From: Tannerella sp. oral taxon 808 | GTDB taxonomy: Bacteria; Bacteroidota; Bacteroidia; Bacteroidales; Tannerellaceae | Length of the DNA: 26,735 nucleotides | Assembly (NCBI GenBank): GCA_002890585.1 | Contig: MIQB01000023.1 | Location: 1 to 26,735 of the forward strand | Direction: 5' to 3' | In this document: positions 1-8,089 of the stretch, piece by piece | Layout: each line of letters starts with the position of its first letter | How positions within the stretch are numbered: the stretch's first letter is position 1 | The notes under the pieces: model-generated | Database searches by the model: none | Told to the model about the DNA's origin: nothing | The model's input: the letters and a program-made list of their open reading frames with translations, nothing else | Made by a program: the position numbers and the translations under genes

Positions 1-101
1 TCAGGCCGCCGCCGGGTACCATCAATCCGGGCTGTAGGCCCGGTGGACGATAGCCCGGGGCGAAACCCCGGGGGACGGATGATGATCCGCCATCGCAACC
101 C
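1..101. repeat. Fragment of dispersed GC-rich palindromic intergenic repeat
   Basis: This non-coding stretch carries GGTACC, the string ACGATAGCCC and a short GC hairpin (CCCGGGGCGAAACCCCGGG). The first two also occur in the arms of the long palindromic element at 1826-2110. The window starts inside or beside it, so its full extent cannot be seen. It lies downstream of the first di-haem gene and might help terminate it. Just after it, near 110-120, is a half-copy of the TAGGGGCGAA motif that forms a full hairpin at 3914-3939. Confidence 0.4.
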
Positions 102-122
102 CAGGCGGTAGGGGCGAATGAT

Positions 123-1784
123 TCAGATTGCATTGACGAATGCCACCACGGCGTCGCGGTCTTCCTTCTTGAGGTGATAGAACTTCTCGACCGTCTTATA
201 GGCGTCGCTCTGCTTGCTGTAGGCGTGCCACATGATGGCCTCGATGGTGTTGCGGGCGCGGCAGTCGTGCAGGCGATCCTCGCCGCCGGTGTTGACGCGC
301 ATCAGGCCGCGCCCCCACAGCGGCGCCGTGCGGCACCAGGAGTTGAAGATGTCGTTCGCCATGCACATGCGATGCTGGATGAAGTCGGTGTAGGGGTAGA
401 TCGTCTGGTTCGGGTAGCGCGGCAGGGTGCGCTTCTGACCGTTTTTGTAGACAGGATCCGGCGCATAGATGTTGTCGTCGCTGCCCGTCTTCCACTGCGG
501 ACGGTGGCAGTTGGCGCACCCGAGCTGCATGAACAGCTCCTTGCCGCGCTGCACTTGCTTCGTGTTCAGGTTGCGGGCGCGGGGGATGGAGAGGCCGCGG
601 TGCCAGACGGCGAAGGCGTAGTAGTTGTCGTCCTCTAACTCAGGCTCGAAGTTGTGGATGTCGTTCTTGAACTGGTTCGTCTCGGGCGAGAGGAGCACGC
701 GGATGGCTCGGGCGATGCCCGCGTCGGTGCCGTCGGCGTAGTAGGGCGAGGCGGGGTTGGCCTTGATGCCGGCGATGACGGACTTATTCTCCGACATGGC
801 CTTGGCCCACTCGTTGGTGGAGCACATCCAGGGCAGGTCTGAGCGCGAGACGCCCAGCTCGTCCCAGATGCCGGCATCCTCAAGGAGGGCGGCCTCGGTC
901 AGGTCGTAGTTGAAGCGGCGGACGCGCTTCCGGCCGTTGAGCACGCTGTAGCCCTCATCGGTCAGGGCGCCGTTCTTCCAAATGGCGGGGTTGAGCTTGG
1001 CGCCATGCTGCGCCTCGCGGCGATACTGCTCGATGAGGGCTTCGTCCGGGATGGCATCGATGAGGCCGAGGCCGGAGAAGCTGAGCGAGACGAGCAGGCG
1101 CACGGCGTAGCCCGAGGGACGGGGCGAGGTGTTGAAGGCCGACTGCGGGACGGTGACTTCGGGGTAGATCAATTCATACCGTTCGCCATCCTCGAACTGC
1201 ATCGGCAGGCCGCTCTCCATCGCCGTGACCGTCTTCCATTCTATTCTGATCTGATCCGGATCGACGGGCGGCAGGAAGGGGTGGGCGGCCATCACCTGGG
1301 TGAACTTGGTGATGTGCTCTATGGCCTTGCCGTTGTTGCTACCCGGGGCGTCGGGGTAGTAGACCTGGATGATGTAGCCGTTGCCATACTCGGGGCGGAA
1401 CTTGGTTTGGCGCAGGCCGTGGCCGCCGTACTGGATGTGGCAGTCGAAGCACGTCTTGCGCGATGCGGCCGGCCCCCAGCCTTTGAAGGGCGGCGTGTTG
1501 ATGGTGTACTTGCGTTCGTCGAAGGCCTCGCCGAGGTTGAAGAGCTCGATGAGGCCCATCTTCTCGACGGCTGGTGTCTCGTCGGCATACGATCCGTTGA
1601 GCACATTGTCCGTCGTGCCCAACTCGCCACCGGGATACCACTCGTCGGCCGTGAAGTTGCCCACAGCCTGCCCGACGAAGTTGGCGTCTGGGACATTGGG
1701 TTCGGGCTTCGGTTCGTCGCTGCATGAAGCCAAGAGCAAGAGCCCGGCTAAGGCGCAGGGAATAAGGGGGTGTCTTGTTGTCAT
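123..1784 (-). CDS. Di-haem oxidoreductase (DUF1111/DHOR-type) lipoprotein, copy 1
   Basis: A 553-residue predicted c-type cytochrome of the envelope. A lipoprotein signal ends in lipobox LASC (Cys21), followed by S-D-E, an acidic start that resembles surface-export signals of Bacteroidota lipoproteins. Two haem-binding CxxCH motifs are visible: CFDCH at 112-116 and CANCH at 423-427. The second sits in the context GCANCHRPQWKTG, typical of the DUF1111 'thiol oxidoreductase'/DHOR family. The C-terminal signature IYPYTD...APLWGRGL...LHDCRAR also fits that family, with Cys where I expect Gly (HDGRAR). The frame opens upstream at 1820, but the Met at 1784 puts the signal peptide at the N-terminus and is preferred. 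It is the last gene of the cluster with copy 2 and imelysin. The electron acceptor or substrate is unknown; a role in iron redox is inferred from context. Confidence 0.85.
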   Translation of the reverse strand: MTTRHPLIPCALAGLLLLASCSDEPKPEPNVPDANFVGQAVGNFTADEWYPGGELGTTDNVLNGSYADETPAVEKMGLIELFNLGEAFDERKYTINTPPFKGWGPAASRKTCFDCHIQYGGHGLRQTKFRPEYGNGYIIQVYYPDAPGSNNGKAIEHITKFTQVMAAHPFLPPVDPDQIRIEWKTVTAMESGLPMQFEDGERYELIYPEVTVPQSAFNTSPRPSGYAVRLLVSLSFSGLGLIDAIPDEALIEQYRREAQHGAKLNPAIWKNGALTDEGYSVLNGRKRVRRFNYDLTEAALLEDAGIWDELGVSRSDLPWMCSTNEWAKAMSENKSVIAGIKANPASPYYADGTDAGIARAIRVLLSPETNQFKNDIHNFEPELEDDNYYAFAVWHRGLSIPRARNLNTKQVQRGKELFMQLGCANCHRPQWKTGSDDNIYAPDPVYKNGQKRTLPRYPNQTIYPYTDFIQHRMCMANDIFNSWCRTAPLWGRGLMRVNTGGEDRLHDCRARNTIEAIMWHAYSKQSDAYKTVEKFYHLKKEDRDAVVAFVNAI

Positions 1785-1825
1785 ATTACTATTTGCTAAG
1801 AGGGGGGGGGTAATGATCAATTATT

Positions 1826-2110
1826 ACAGTCAAGCAGAAAGGGTTAGCAAAAATTGGACGTGTACCCGGTGCGGCCTGAAGGGCCGCCGGACGATAGCCC
1901 AGGGTAGAGCGACGCCAAAGGCGGAGCGGCACCCTGGGGGCAGCGAAGCCCACCCGATTTCCCCCGTTCCCTACCAGCCTCACCCCCCGCCCTGGCATGC
2001 AGAACTGGGGGGGGCGGCTGGCAGGGAACGGGGATTTTTGTTTTGCCGCCTAACCCAGGGCGTTGCCCCGGGCTATCGTCCGGCAGCCCTTCAGGCTGCA
2101 CCGGGTACCC
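1826..2110. repeat. Long palindromic intergenic element, copy 1
   Basis: A GC-rich element made of nested inverted repeats. Outer arms of about 45 bp (from 1861 and ending near 2110) share TACCCGGTG, CCTGAAGGG and CCGGACGATAGCCC on opposite strands. An inner hairpin pairs CCCGTTCCCT near 1963 with AGGGAACGGG near 2023. The left border (1826-1843, ACAGTCAAGCAGAAAGGG) matches the terminal repeat of copy 2 at 8991. The matching right border is missing. It fills most of the 364-nt gap between the two di-haem genes. Open frames inside it are products of the repeat, not genes. It could form a very stable RNA hairpin in the operon transcript. Confidence 0.8.
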
Positions 2111-2148
2111 CTAATCATTAATCATTGACCCTTGTGGGTTATGGGGGG

Positions 2149-3813
2149 TTATATCGACCGCAGGAACTTCACCACCGCGTCGCGGTCTTCCTTCGGCAGT
2201 TTGTAGAACTTCTCGGCCGCATAGTAGGCGTCGCTCTCGTGGCTGTAGGCGTGCCACATGATGGCCTCCACCTCATTCCGCGCGCGGCAGTCGTGTAGCC
2301 TGTCTTCGGCGCCGGTGTTCACCTGCGAGAGTCCGCGCCCCCACAGCGGCGTGGTGCGGCACCACGACCCGTGCACATCGTTGATCATGTGCAGGCGGTG
2401 CTGCACGAGGTCGGTGTAGGGGTAAATCGTCTGGTTCGGGTAACGGGGCAGCTGCTTGCCTTTGAGGATCGGCGGGCGGTAATAGTTGTCGTCGTTGCCC
2501 GTCTTCCACTGCGGGCGGTGGCAGTTGGCGCAGCCGATCTGCATGAAGACCTCCTTGCCGCGCTGCACCCGTTTGTCGTTCAGGTTGCGGGCGCGGGGAA
2601 TGGAGAGGCCGCGGTGCCAGACCATGAAGGCGTGGTAATGATCCTCGTTCGTCTCCACCTCGAAGTTGTGGATGTCGTTCTTGAACTGGTTTGTCTTAGG
2701 CGAAAGCAACGTGCGCACGGCTCGGGCGATGCCTGCGTCGGTGCCGTCGGCGTAGTAGGGCGAGGCGGGGTTAGCCTTGATGGCCGCAATGACGGAGGGC
2801 GTCTCTGACATGGCCACGGCCCAAGCCTCGGTGCTGTTGAGGTAGGGGCGATCAGGGCGGGAGATGTTGGCGATGTCCCACATGGCCTCATCTTCCTGCA
2901 CGGAGGCGCGCGACAGGGAGTAGTTGAAGCGCTTGACCATGCGGTGCCCCTCGCGCACCTTGTAGGCCGTCGGGGCGAAGTCGTTGGCTGCGCGATCCCA
3001 CATGTCGGGGTTCAGCTTGGCGTTATGCTTCGCCTCTTCGCGGTATTGCTCACGGATGGCCTCGTCGGGGATGGCGTCGATCAGGCAGGTGCCGATGATG
3101 CCGAGCGTGGATTCAAGGCGCACGGCATAGTTCGACGGGATGGGCTTGGTGTGGAAGGCCGACTGCGGCACAGTGACTTCCGGATAGATCAGCTCGTACC
3201 GTTCGCCGTCAGGGAACTGCATCGGCAGGCCACTCTCCATCGCCGTGACCGTCTTCCACTCGATGTGGATCTTGTCCGCATCGACGGGCGGCAAGAAGGG
3301 GTGCACGGCTTGCGTCTGCGTGCTGCTGGTGATCTCGGTGATGTATGGCCCATCGTTGCTGTTCGGCCCGCCAACGGGGTGATAGACCGCCAGCAAGTAG
3401 CCATTGCCGTAGCCCGCTGTGTAGTGCGTCTGGCGCCGGCCGTGGCCATATCCGGGGTGACAGTCGAGGCAGGATTTGCGGACGGAGACGGGCCCGAGCC
3501 CGAAGAAGGGCTTCGTGTTGATGGTGTAATTGCGCTCGAAGAAGGTCTCGCCAAGGTTGAACCTGTCCGCGAGCCCCATCTCATCCACTGCCGGCGTCTC
3601 GTCCTCGTAGCATCCGGCCGTGACGTTGTCCGTCGTGCCCAAGCGGCCGCCGGGATACCATTCATCGGCTGTGAAGTTGCCCACGGCTTTTCCCACGTAA
3701 TTCAAATCTGGCTCCGGCGTTGGTTCCGGTTTCGGATCGTCGGAGCACGCCGCCATCGCAAGGAGCAACAGCCCCGCAGCGGTGTAAGTCGTGAGTAATC
3801 GTTGTGATGTCAT
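2149..3813 (-). CDS. Di-haem oxidoreductase (DUF1111/DHOR-type) lipoprotein, copy 2
   Basis: A 554-residue paralogue of the gene at 123-1784, collinear along its whole length. Shared blocks include VGNFTADEWYPGG, ASPYYADGTDAGIARA and FKNDIHNFE. The signal peptide ends in lipobox MAAC (Cys23), followed by S-D-D, again compatible with surface export. Haem motifs are CLDCH at 115-119 and CANCH at 428-432. It also has the LHDCRAR C-terminal block. The Met at 3813 is chosen over the longer frame (to 3864) because it directly begins the signal peptide. It lies 143 nt downstream of the imelysin gene, the next gene upstream in the transcript. The first third diverges most, including an extra Cys at 68. 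Family assignment is firm; substrate and redox partner are unknown. Confidence 0.86.
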   Translation of the reverse strand: MTSQRLLTTYTAAGLLLLAMAACSDDPKPEPTPEPDLNYVGKAVGNFTADEWYPGGRLGTTDNVTAGCYEDETPAVDEMGLADRFNLGETFFERNYTINTKPFFGLGPVSVRKSCLDCHPGYGHGRRQTHYTAGYGNGYLLAVYHPVGGPNSNDGPYITEITSSTQTQAVHPFLPPVDADKIHIEWKTVTAMESGLPMQFPDGERYELIYPEVTVPQSAFHTKPIPSNYAVRLESTLGIIGTCLIDAIPDEAIREQYREEAKHNAKLNPDMWDRAANDFAPTAYKVREGHRMVKRFNYSLSRASVQEDEAMWDIANISRPDRPYLNSTEAWAVAMSETPSVIAAIKANPASPYYADGTDAGIARAVRTLLSPKTNQFKNDIHNFEVETNEDHYHAFMVWHRGLSIPRARNLNDKRVQRGKEVFMQIGCANCHRPQWKTGNDDNYYRPPILKGKQLPRYPNQTIYPYTDLVQHRLHMINDVHGSWCRTTPLWGRGLSQVNTGAEDRLHDCRARNEVEAIMWHAYSHESDAYYAAEKFYKLPKEDRDAVVKFLRSI

Positions 3814-3913
3814 ACCTAAATTTCTTTTCGTTGAATCGTTGTAGTCGTAAGAAGCAAGCGGCACCGAGGGTTTGCGGGATGTGCCTCCCTCCCCCTCCGA
3901 TGCCGCTTATTGT

Positions 3914-3939
3914 AGGGGGGCGAACAATTATTCGCCCCT
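3914..3939. repeat. Short hairpin repeat between imelysin and di-haem genes
   Basis: AGGGG(GG)CGAA and TTCGCCCCT form a stem around CAATTA. The motif resembles a 'TAGGGGCGAA...TTCGCCCCTA' palindrome dispersed in many bacterial genomes, and a half-copy occurs near 110-120. It lies in the 143-nt gap between two genes on the minus strand and could be a processing site or attenuator. No U-tract makes it a convincing terminator. Confidence 0.5.
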
Positions 3940-3956
3940 CCGATCGTGCTCCGCTT

Positions 3957-5222
3957 TTACTGCTTCGAGAACCATTCGGCGGCCTTATTCAGGTCTTCGT
4001 CGAGTGCCTGGATCTTCTTCTGCGCTTCGCCCACAAGCGGGTCGGTGATGTTGTTTACGAACCCGCCTTTGAGCTTCGTCTGGCAATCCTCGAGCGCCTT
4101 CAGGGCAGCCTTCAGGTCGTTCTCGAGCTTCGCAGCCTGATCCTCGTCATACTTCTTCATGAAAGCGATGATCGAAACGGCCTCGTTGCGACTGCCTGCG
4201 ATGCCGCCGTAGAGCGAGTTCTGGATGCTGATCAAGTTGTCGTGGAAGTCGATGAAGGAGCGCTGGCTGTAGGGCGACTCGATGTAGTTCTTGTCCTTGC
4301 CCGAGTAGGGGTTGCCGATCTTGGTGTTGGCCACCTCGTCGGCGATGTTCTCGCATCCGGCCTTCAGGATGGTGGTCATCACCTCTTCCCATGTAGCGTA
4401 ACCGCTGCCGGCTTTGGTGGCGCCTAAGAGGTCTTGGGTGTACGTCTTGCCGTTGGTGCGTGTGGAGGGCAGTTCGATCTCTGCCACGCGCTTCTTGTGG
4501 TTTTCCGGAGCGCCGGCGTTCCATGCCACTTCGAGCTGGAAGCAGCGGTCGCGCAGATCGCCGGCCACGGCTGCGGCGTAGGTCAGCTCCTCAGCACCCG
4601 TCACTTGGGCTTTGATCTTGGTGAAGGCCGCGTCGTCCTCATTGGCTTGCAGGGCGGCCACGGTGCGGTTCTTTCCGTTACGGAAGATGACGAACTCGAT
4701 GCCGTGGAAGCCGAGCAGCTCCTGCCCGAGCTTGCCGGCGGCGTAGGCGATGGCGTCGTCTTCATCACCGCCGAGCTTCTCTAACTGATACTTGTTGGTG
4801 AGTGCGGCGGCCAGTCCGTCTACGTCGAGCGGCCAGGTGTCGATGTGGGGATCTACGCCGAAATCCGTTGCGGCGCCAAAGAGGAAGGCTTCGCTGCTCT
4901 CGTAGCTGGCGCGCGCTGTCTTGAAGGTCTCGCAGATGGCGTCCACTTCGGCTTGGGTCAGGCTTTTGGGGTCTTTGAGGAACTTTTCCTTGGCTGCCTT
5001 CAGCTTGTCGTAGAGGTCGGATGTCTCTGCCGCTAAGTTCTTGTAGGTGATGTTGACCGTGTGGTTTGCATACTGCTCGGCGATTTTGCTCATCTCCTTT
5101 TGCTTCTCGGTGAGCTCCTTCTCATCGTCGCCATTGTTGTTTTTCTCGCATGAGGTAAGCCCCCATGCCAGCATTGCCCCTACGGCGAGGAGCAACGACG
5201 TCTTGAAATACTTCTTTACCAT
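3957..5222 (-). CDS. Imelysin (peptidase M75 family) lipoprotein
   Basis: A 421-residue lipoprotein with signal peptide MVKKYFKTSLLLAVGAMLAW and lipobox LTSC (Cys25), followed by an Asn/Asp/Glu/Lys-rich linker. The GxHxxE imelysin signature is present as GFHGIE at 171-176. The rest is mostly helical-looking, with many charged heptads near the C-terminus, as expected for the two four-helix-bundle fold. Despite the peptidase label, imelysins are generally linked to iron uptake, with the GxHxxE residues as a candidate metal site. The gene starts 60 nt after the beta-barrel gene and precedes the two di-haem genes, so co-transcription is likely. This fits the imelysin plus DUF1111-type combination known from other phyla. 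Whether it binds Fe(II), Fe(III) or haem cannot be read from sequence. Confidence 0.88.
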   Translation of the reverse strand: MVKKYFKTSLLLAVGAMLAWGLTSCEKNNNGDDEKELTEKQKEMSKIAEQYANHTVNITYKNLAAETSDLYDKLKAAKEKFLKDPKSLTQAEVDAICETFKTARASYESSEAFLFGAATDFGVDPHIDTWPLDVDGLAAALTNKYQLEKLGGDEDDAIAYAAGKLGQELLGFHGIEFVIFRNGKNRTVAALQANEDDAAFTKIKAQVTGAEELTYAAAVAGDLRDRCFQLEVAWNAGAPENHKKRVAEIELPSTRTNGKTYTQDLLGATKAGSGYATWEEVMTTILKAGCENIADEVANTKIGNPYSGKDKNYIESPYSQRSFIDFHDNLISIQNSLYGGIAGSRNEAVSIIAFMKKYDEDQAAKLENDLKAALKALEDCQTKLKGGFVNNITDPLVGEAQKKIQALDEDLNKAAEWFSKQ

Positions 5223-5282
5223 GTCTGTGTTTATTAAAAATGAATATGTGCTTGATGTGTATCTATTAATGATCTGCTTGTA

Positions 5283-6614
5283 TCAGAGGAAGAACCCCTC
5301 GTAGGCGATGCCGATGGAGACGGAGGGCTCGTTGTTGTATTGCTGCTTGAGCAGGCGGGTGGAGTATTCGCCCTTGACGACGATCTGCGGCAGGGGGTAG
5401 TAGTTGAACCCGACGGCCAGGCGTTGCTTGCCGGTGTATTCATACTTCTGCTGATCGCTGGCCGGGAGGTAGGAGTTGTAGTATTCGTAACGGCCGAAGA
5501 GGTAGAATTTCTGCTCATCGGCGCGCAGCTTGGCTATCTGCGAGAAGATGTCGTATCCGGCTTCGAGGCCTACGGCGACGGCGTTCTTGCCGACGGGCGT
5601 CTTCTTATACGGGGCCGAGTTGGCGGTCAGGTTGCGCTTGATGGTGCTGATCGTGGCGGCGTCGCTGACGTAGCCATAATCGGCGTTGCCGCGGACGATC
5701 CAGTTGAAGCGATTGAAGGCGAAGTCGAAGGCGCCGATGGCGACGTTGCCCTTGATATTGTCGTAGCGTTTCCGCTCGCCGTTCATGTCCTTGCCCTCGA
5801 GATCGTGGGGGAAGGAGTTGTGCATGGCGCGGCCGTAATAGCCGCTCAGGCCGATGCGCAGGCCGGGGAAGGCGAAGTAATCGAGGCGGCCGACGAAGCC
5901 GTATTTGTTGGCCACCTTGAACTCATAGGGCGATCCGGCTCCGCCGTGCACCCACCCTTCGCGGTCGAACATGAAGGCATCCAGCCCGGCCACTACTTGC
6001 ACCTCATACCGGATGCGCCCCGTGCGCCCCCAGAGGCTCAGCCCCGTGTCGTGCCACGTGCAGGGCAGGATGGTGGCTTCGCCCTCGGGCCGATAGACGG
6101 TGAAGAAATGGAGCGGCTCGTGGTGCGCGTTGGTCATGCCGACGGGCACGACGATGTGGCCGGCTCGGATGTTGAATGCGGGCGAAAAGGATTTCTGAAG
6201 CCAAAACTGCTCCAGCTCCACTTCGCCGCCTTTTTCCACTTCCATCTCCCACTCGCCGCCCTCGGTGAACTCCTTTTCCTGGGCGCTGCCTGTGCCGGTG
6301 TGTTCAAACTCGATTTCGGAGCTCATCAGCCAGCCTTTCCCGAAGTCGTAGCTGAGGTAAATCACGGCGTGCGGCACATCGAAGCGCCCGTGCCCGGGGT
6401 CGTTCTTGTACTTCGCCGCCTCGCTGTAGCGGTAGACGTTATCACTGAAAAAATTGCGCGTATAGCCGACCTCGCCATACCCGCCGACGCTCAGTCGGTT
6501 GCCCAACACGTGGCCTTGCACGCTGTCGGAAGCGTTCACCTGCGCCGCAGCGGGCTGGGCGGCAAACACGCCCGCCATCAGCCCGCTCAATAACCCAATC
6601 TTGACCTTGTTCAT
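5283..6614 (-). CDS. Outer-membrane beta-barrel (porin-like) protein
   Basis: A 443-residue protein with a signal peptide (MNKVKIGLLSGLMAGVFAAQ, probable cleavage after AQPAAA). The mature chain alternates hydrophobic and polar residues with many Tyr, Phe and Gly and ends in a strand-like AYEGFFL. This is the pattern of a monomeric or trimeric porin-like barrel. Recognisable segments such as GGYGEVGYTRNFF and GHIVVPVGMTNAHHEP resemble Bacteroidota proteins annotated as phosphate-selective-porin-like, but I cannot assign a substrate. The internal Met at 6614 is chosen because it begins the signal peptide and follows an AAAGAG stretch. It is the first gene of the cluster and lies about 60 nt from a -7 box. 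Its position suggests passage of iron or a ligand to imelysin, which is inference. Confidence 0.75.
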   Translation of the reverse strand: MNKVKIGLLSGLMAGVFAAQPAAAQVNASDSVQGHVLGNRLSVGGYGEVGYTRNFFSDNVYRYSEAAKYKNDPGHGRFDVPHAVIYLSYDFGKGWLMSSEIEFEHTGTGSAQEKEFTEGGEWEMEVEKGGEVELEQFWLQKSFSPAFNIRAGHIVVPVGMTNAHHEPLHFFTVYRPEGEATILPCTWHDTGLSLWGRTGRIRYEVQVVAGLDAFMFDREGWVHGGAGSPYEFKVANKYGFVGRLDYFAFPGLRIGLSGYYGRAMHNSFPHDLEGKDMNGERKRYDNIKGNVAIGAFDFAFNRFNWIVRGNADYGYVSDAATISTIKRNLTANSAPYKKTPVGKNAVAVGLEAGYDIFSQIAKLRADEQKFYLFGRYEYYNSYLPASDQQKYEYTGKQRLAVGFNYYPLPQIVVKGEYSTRLLKQQYNNEPSVSIGIAYEGFFL

Positions 6615-6675
6615 CTCTTTATAATATGTATGCTGTTCCTGTTTTGAGGCCCCTTCGGGAGGGGGATTTCGGGGG

Positions 6676-6683
6676 CAAAAGTA
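6676..6683 (-). promoter_or_regulatory. Predicted -7 box for the barrel-imelysin-dihaem cluster
   Basis: TACTTTTG on the minus strand matches the Bacteroidota -7 consensus TAnnTTTG exactly and lies 62 nt before the barrel start codon. No clear -33 TTTG was found. It implies a short leader and gives the cluster its own promoter. Confidence 0.55.
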
Positions 6684-6814
6684 TCGGTGCGTGTAGGGCA
6701 CTACAATCCCAATAATTAGGGAGGCAGCGCCGATTCGCAGCGCCTAAAGCCTTTATTTAAGCGGTATTTCATACGAAATCCCATCCATGTTTGGTCTTTC
6801 TCTATGGCGCGGGC

Positions 6815-7330
6815 GCTTGCTTGGGCCTGAGCAAATGAGAAATCGAACGTTTTGAGGCTTGCTCAGCCTGAGCAAATGAAAAAAATGAACTTTTTGGCGC
6901 TTGCTCAGCCTGAGCAAATGAGAAAATGAACTTTTTGAGGCTTGCTCAACCTGAGCAAATGAGAAAATGAACTTTTTGAGGCTTGCTCAGCCTGAGCAAA
7001 TGAAAAATCAAACTTTTTGACGCTTGCTCAGCCTGAGCAAATGAAAAATCGAACTTTTTGGCGCTTGCTCAGCCTGAGCAAATGAGAAAACGGACTTTTT
7101 GATGCTTGCTCAGCCTGAGCAAATGAGAAAACGAACTTTTTGGCGCTTGCTCAGCTTGAGCAAATGAAAAATCAAACTTTTTGACGCTTGCCCAACTTGG
7201 GCAAATGGAAAAACGAACGTTTTGACGCTTGCCCAACTTGGGCAAATGAAAAATCGAACGTTTTGGCGCTTGCCCAACTTGGGCAAATGAAAAATCGAAC
7301 GTTTTGGCGCTTGCCCGGGGTTGAGCAAGC
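6815..7330. repeat. Tandem array A: 13 units of 41-42 bp, each with a palindrome
   Basis: Units begin with GCTTGC at 6815, 6857, 6899, 6940, 6981, 7022, 7063, 7104, 7145, 7186, 7227, 7268 and 7309. The first two steps are 42 bp, the rest 41 bp. Most units carry an 8-bp perfect inverted repeat around one base. Units 2-9 use TTGCTCAGCCTGAGCAA, with single changes in two of them, and units 10-12 use TTGCCCAACTTGGGCAA. The inter-palindrome part (AAATGAAAAATCGAACTTTTTG-like) is also conserved, so this is not a CRISPR array. Forty-one is not a multiple of three, and the translated frames are artefacts. The array lies between divergent promoters at 6676 and 7384. Confidence 0.95.
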
Positions 7331-7383
7331 ACGGCGGCAGGCGCTGACACAGCGTTGATTACAGCCTCGTCTCATTTTGCCTC

Positions 7384-7391
7384 TACCTTTG
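7384..7391 (+). promoter_or_regulatory. Predicted -7 box for the acyltransferase gene
   Basis: TACCTTTG is an exact match to TAnnTTTG, 28 nt before the ATG at 7420 and 53 nt after the last palindrome of array A. Confidence 0.55.
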
Positions 7392-7419
7392 GCCGCTGTA
7401 TAAAACGAGTAGATTAAAC

Positions 7420-7956
7420 ATGAAGAAGAGATTCTCGAAATGGCTCCTGCGCTTGATGGGATGGCGCGTGGGGCCAGCCGGCGACGACGTGGCGCGGTGC
7501 GTGATTTGCGTAGCGCCACACACCAGCAACATGGATTTCGTGATCGGCAAACTGTTCTATTTCGCCGTCGGTAAACAGGCCGCCTTCCTGATGAAGAAGG
7601 AGTGGTTCGCCTTCCCGTTAGGCATCTTCTTCCGCGCGATGGGCGGCGTCCCCATCGACCGCAGCCGCAACACCTCCATGACGGAGCTGATGGCCGCCGA
7701 ATTTGCTCGCCGCAAGCACTTCCGCCTCGCCATCACGCCCGAGGGGACACGCAAACGAGTCGACGAATGGAAGCGGGGCTTCTACTACATCGCCCTGAAA
7801 GCCGGCGTGCCCATCCAGTTGGGATACATCGATTATGGCCGAAAGGAGGTCGGGATCATGGAGACCTTCCACCCCACCGGCGACGCCGAGGCCGACATCC
7901 GCTACATCCGCTCGCGCTACGAGGGCATGGCGGGCAACCACCGCGAACGATTTTAA
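7420..7956 (+). CDS. PlsC-type lysophospholipid/glycerophosphate acyltransferase family protein
   Basis: A 178-residue protein of the 1-acyl-glycerol-3-phosphate acyltransferase superfamily. The catalytic HX4D motif is H34-TSNM-D39. GGVPIDRS at 75-82 corresponds to motif II, and PEGTR at 107-111 to motif III. It is shorter than classical PlsC (about 240) and has no clear N-terminal membrane anchor, although its amphipathic start (MKKRFSKWLLRLMGW) could bind membrane. Short forms like this are common in Bacteroidota and may act on lipids other than phosphatidic acid, so the acceptor is not assigned. It has its own -7 box and is followed by a GC hairpin, suggesting a single-gene transcript. Confidence 0.85.
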   Translation: MKKRFSKWLLRLMGWRVGPAGDDVARCVICVAPHTSNMDFVIGKLFYFAVGKQAAFLMKKEWFAFPLGIFFRAMGGVPIDRSRNTSMTELMAAEFARRKHFRLAITPEGTRKRVDEWKRGFYYIALKAGVPIQLGYIDYGRKEVGIMETFHPTGDAEADIRYIRSRYEGMAGNHRERF

Positions 7957-7963
7957 GTAAGCA

Positions 7964-8026
7964 GGGGGGGGTAACGTCAAGGGAAAAGTGACAGAGCCCC
8001 CCCAGCGTCTCCCCCCCCCTTTTTTT
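7964..8026 (+). terminator. Possible terminator with G/C and T tracts after the acyltransferase
   Basis: A run of eight G at 7964 can pair with seven C at 7997-8003. A second C run (8011-8019) is followed by T7 (8020-8026). It lies just after the acyltransferase stop. The loop is long and alternative pairings exist, so the exact hairpin is uncertain. Confidence 0.4.
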
Positions 8027-8050
8027 ACTTCTCATTTCCTCCGTTCCCCC

Positions 8051-8058
8051 TTCATTTG
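8051..8058 (+). promoter_or_regulatory. Weak -7 box candidate for the DUF3078 gene
   Basis: TTCATTTG matches TAnnTTTG except at the second base. It is 31 nt before the ATG at 8090, a spacing like that of the acyltransferase promoter. No -33 box is evident. Confidence 0.3.
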
Positions 8059-8089
8059 CGGCCGAATAAAAAAACCAGATACAGTAACA

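Noticed and set aside
1789..2121. Small proteins of the 'SPGQRPG' type over the palindromic elements (also 9047-9274)
   Set aside because: These frames arise from the inverted-repeat core of the element and appear in both copies and orientations; there is no independent coding evidence.
6815..7330. CRISPR array (regular palindromic repeats of about 41 bp)
   Set aside because: The sequence between palindromes is itself conserved from unit to unit, so there are no unique spacers, and no cas gene is present in the window. Arrays B, C and D fail for the same reason.
7069..7519. Minus-strand frames of 72-115 codons with repeated NVRFFICPSWAS-like peptides
   Set aside because: They are translations of array A. 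A 41-bp unit shifts frame each time and similar peptides appear in more than one frame.
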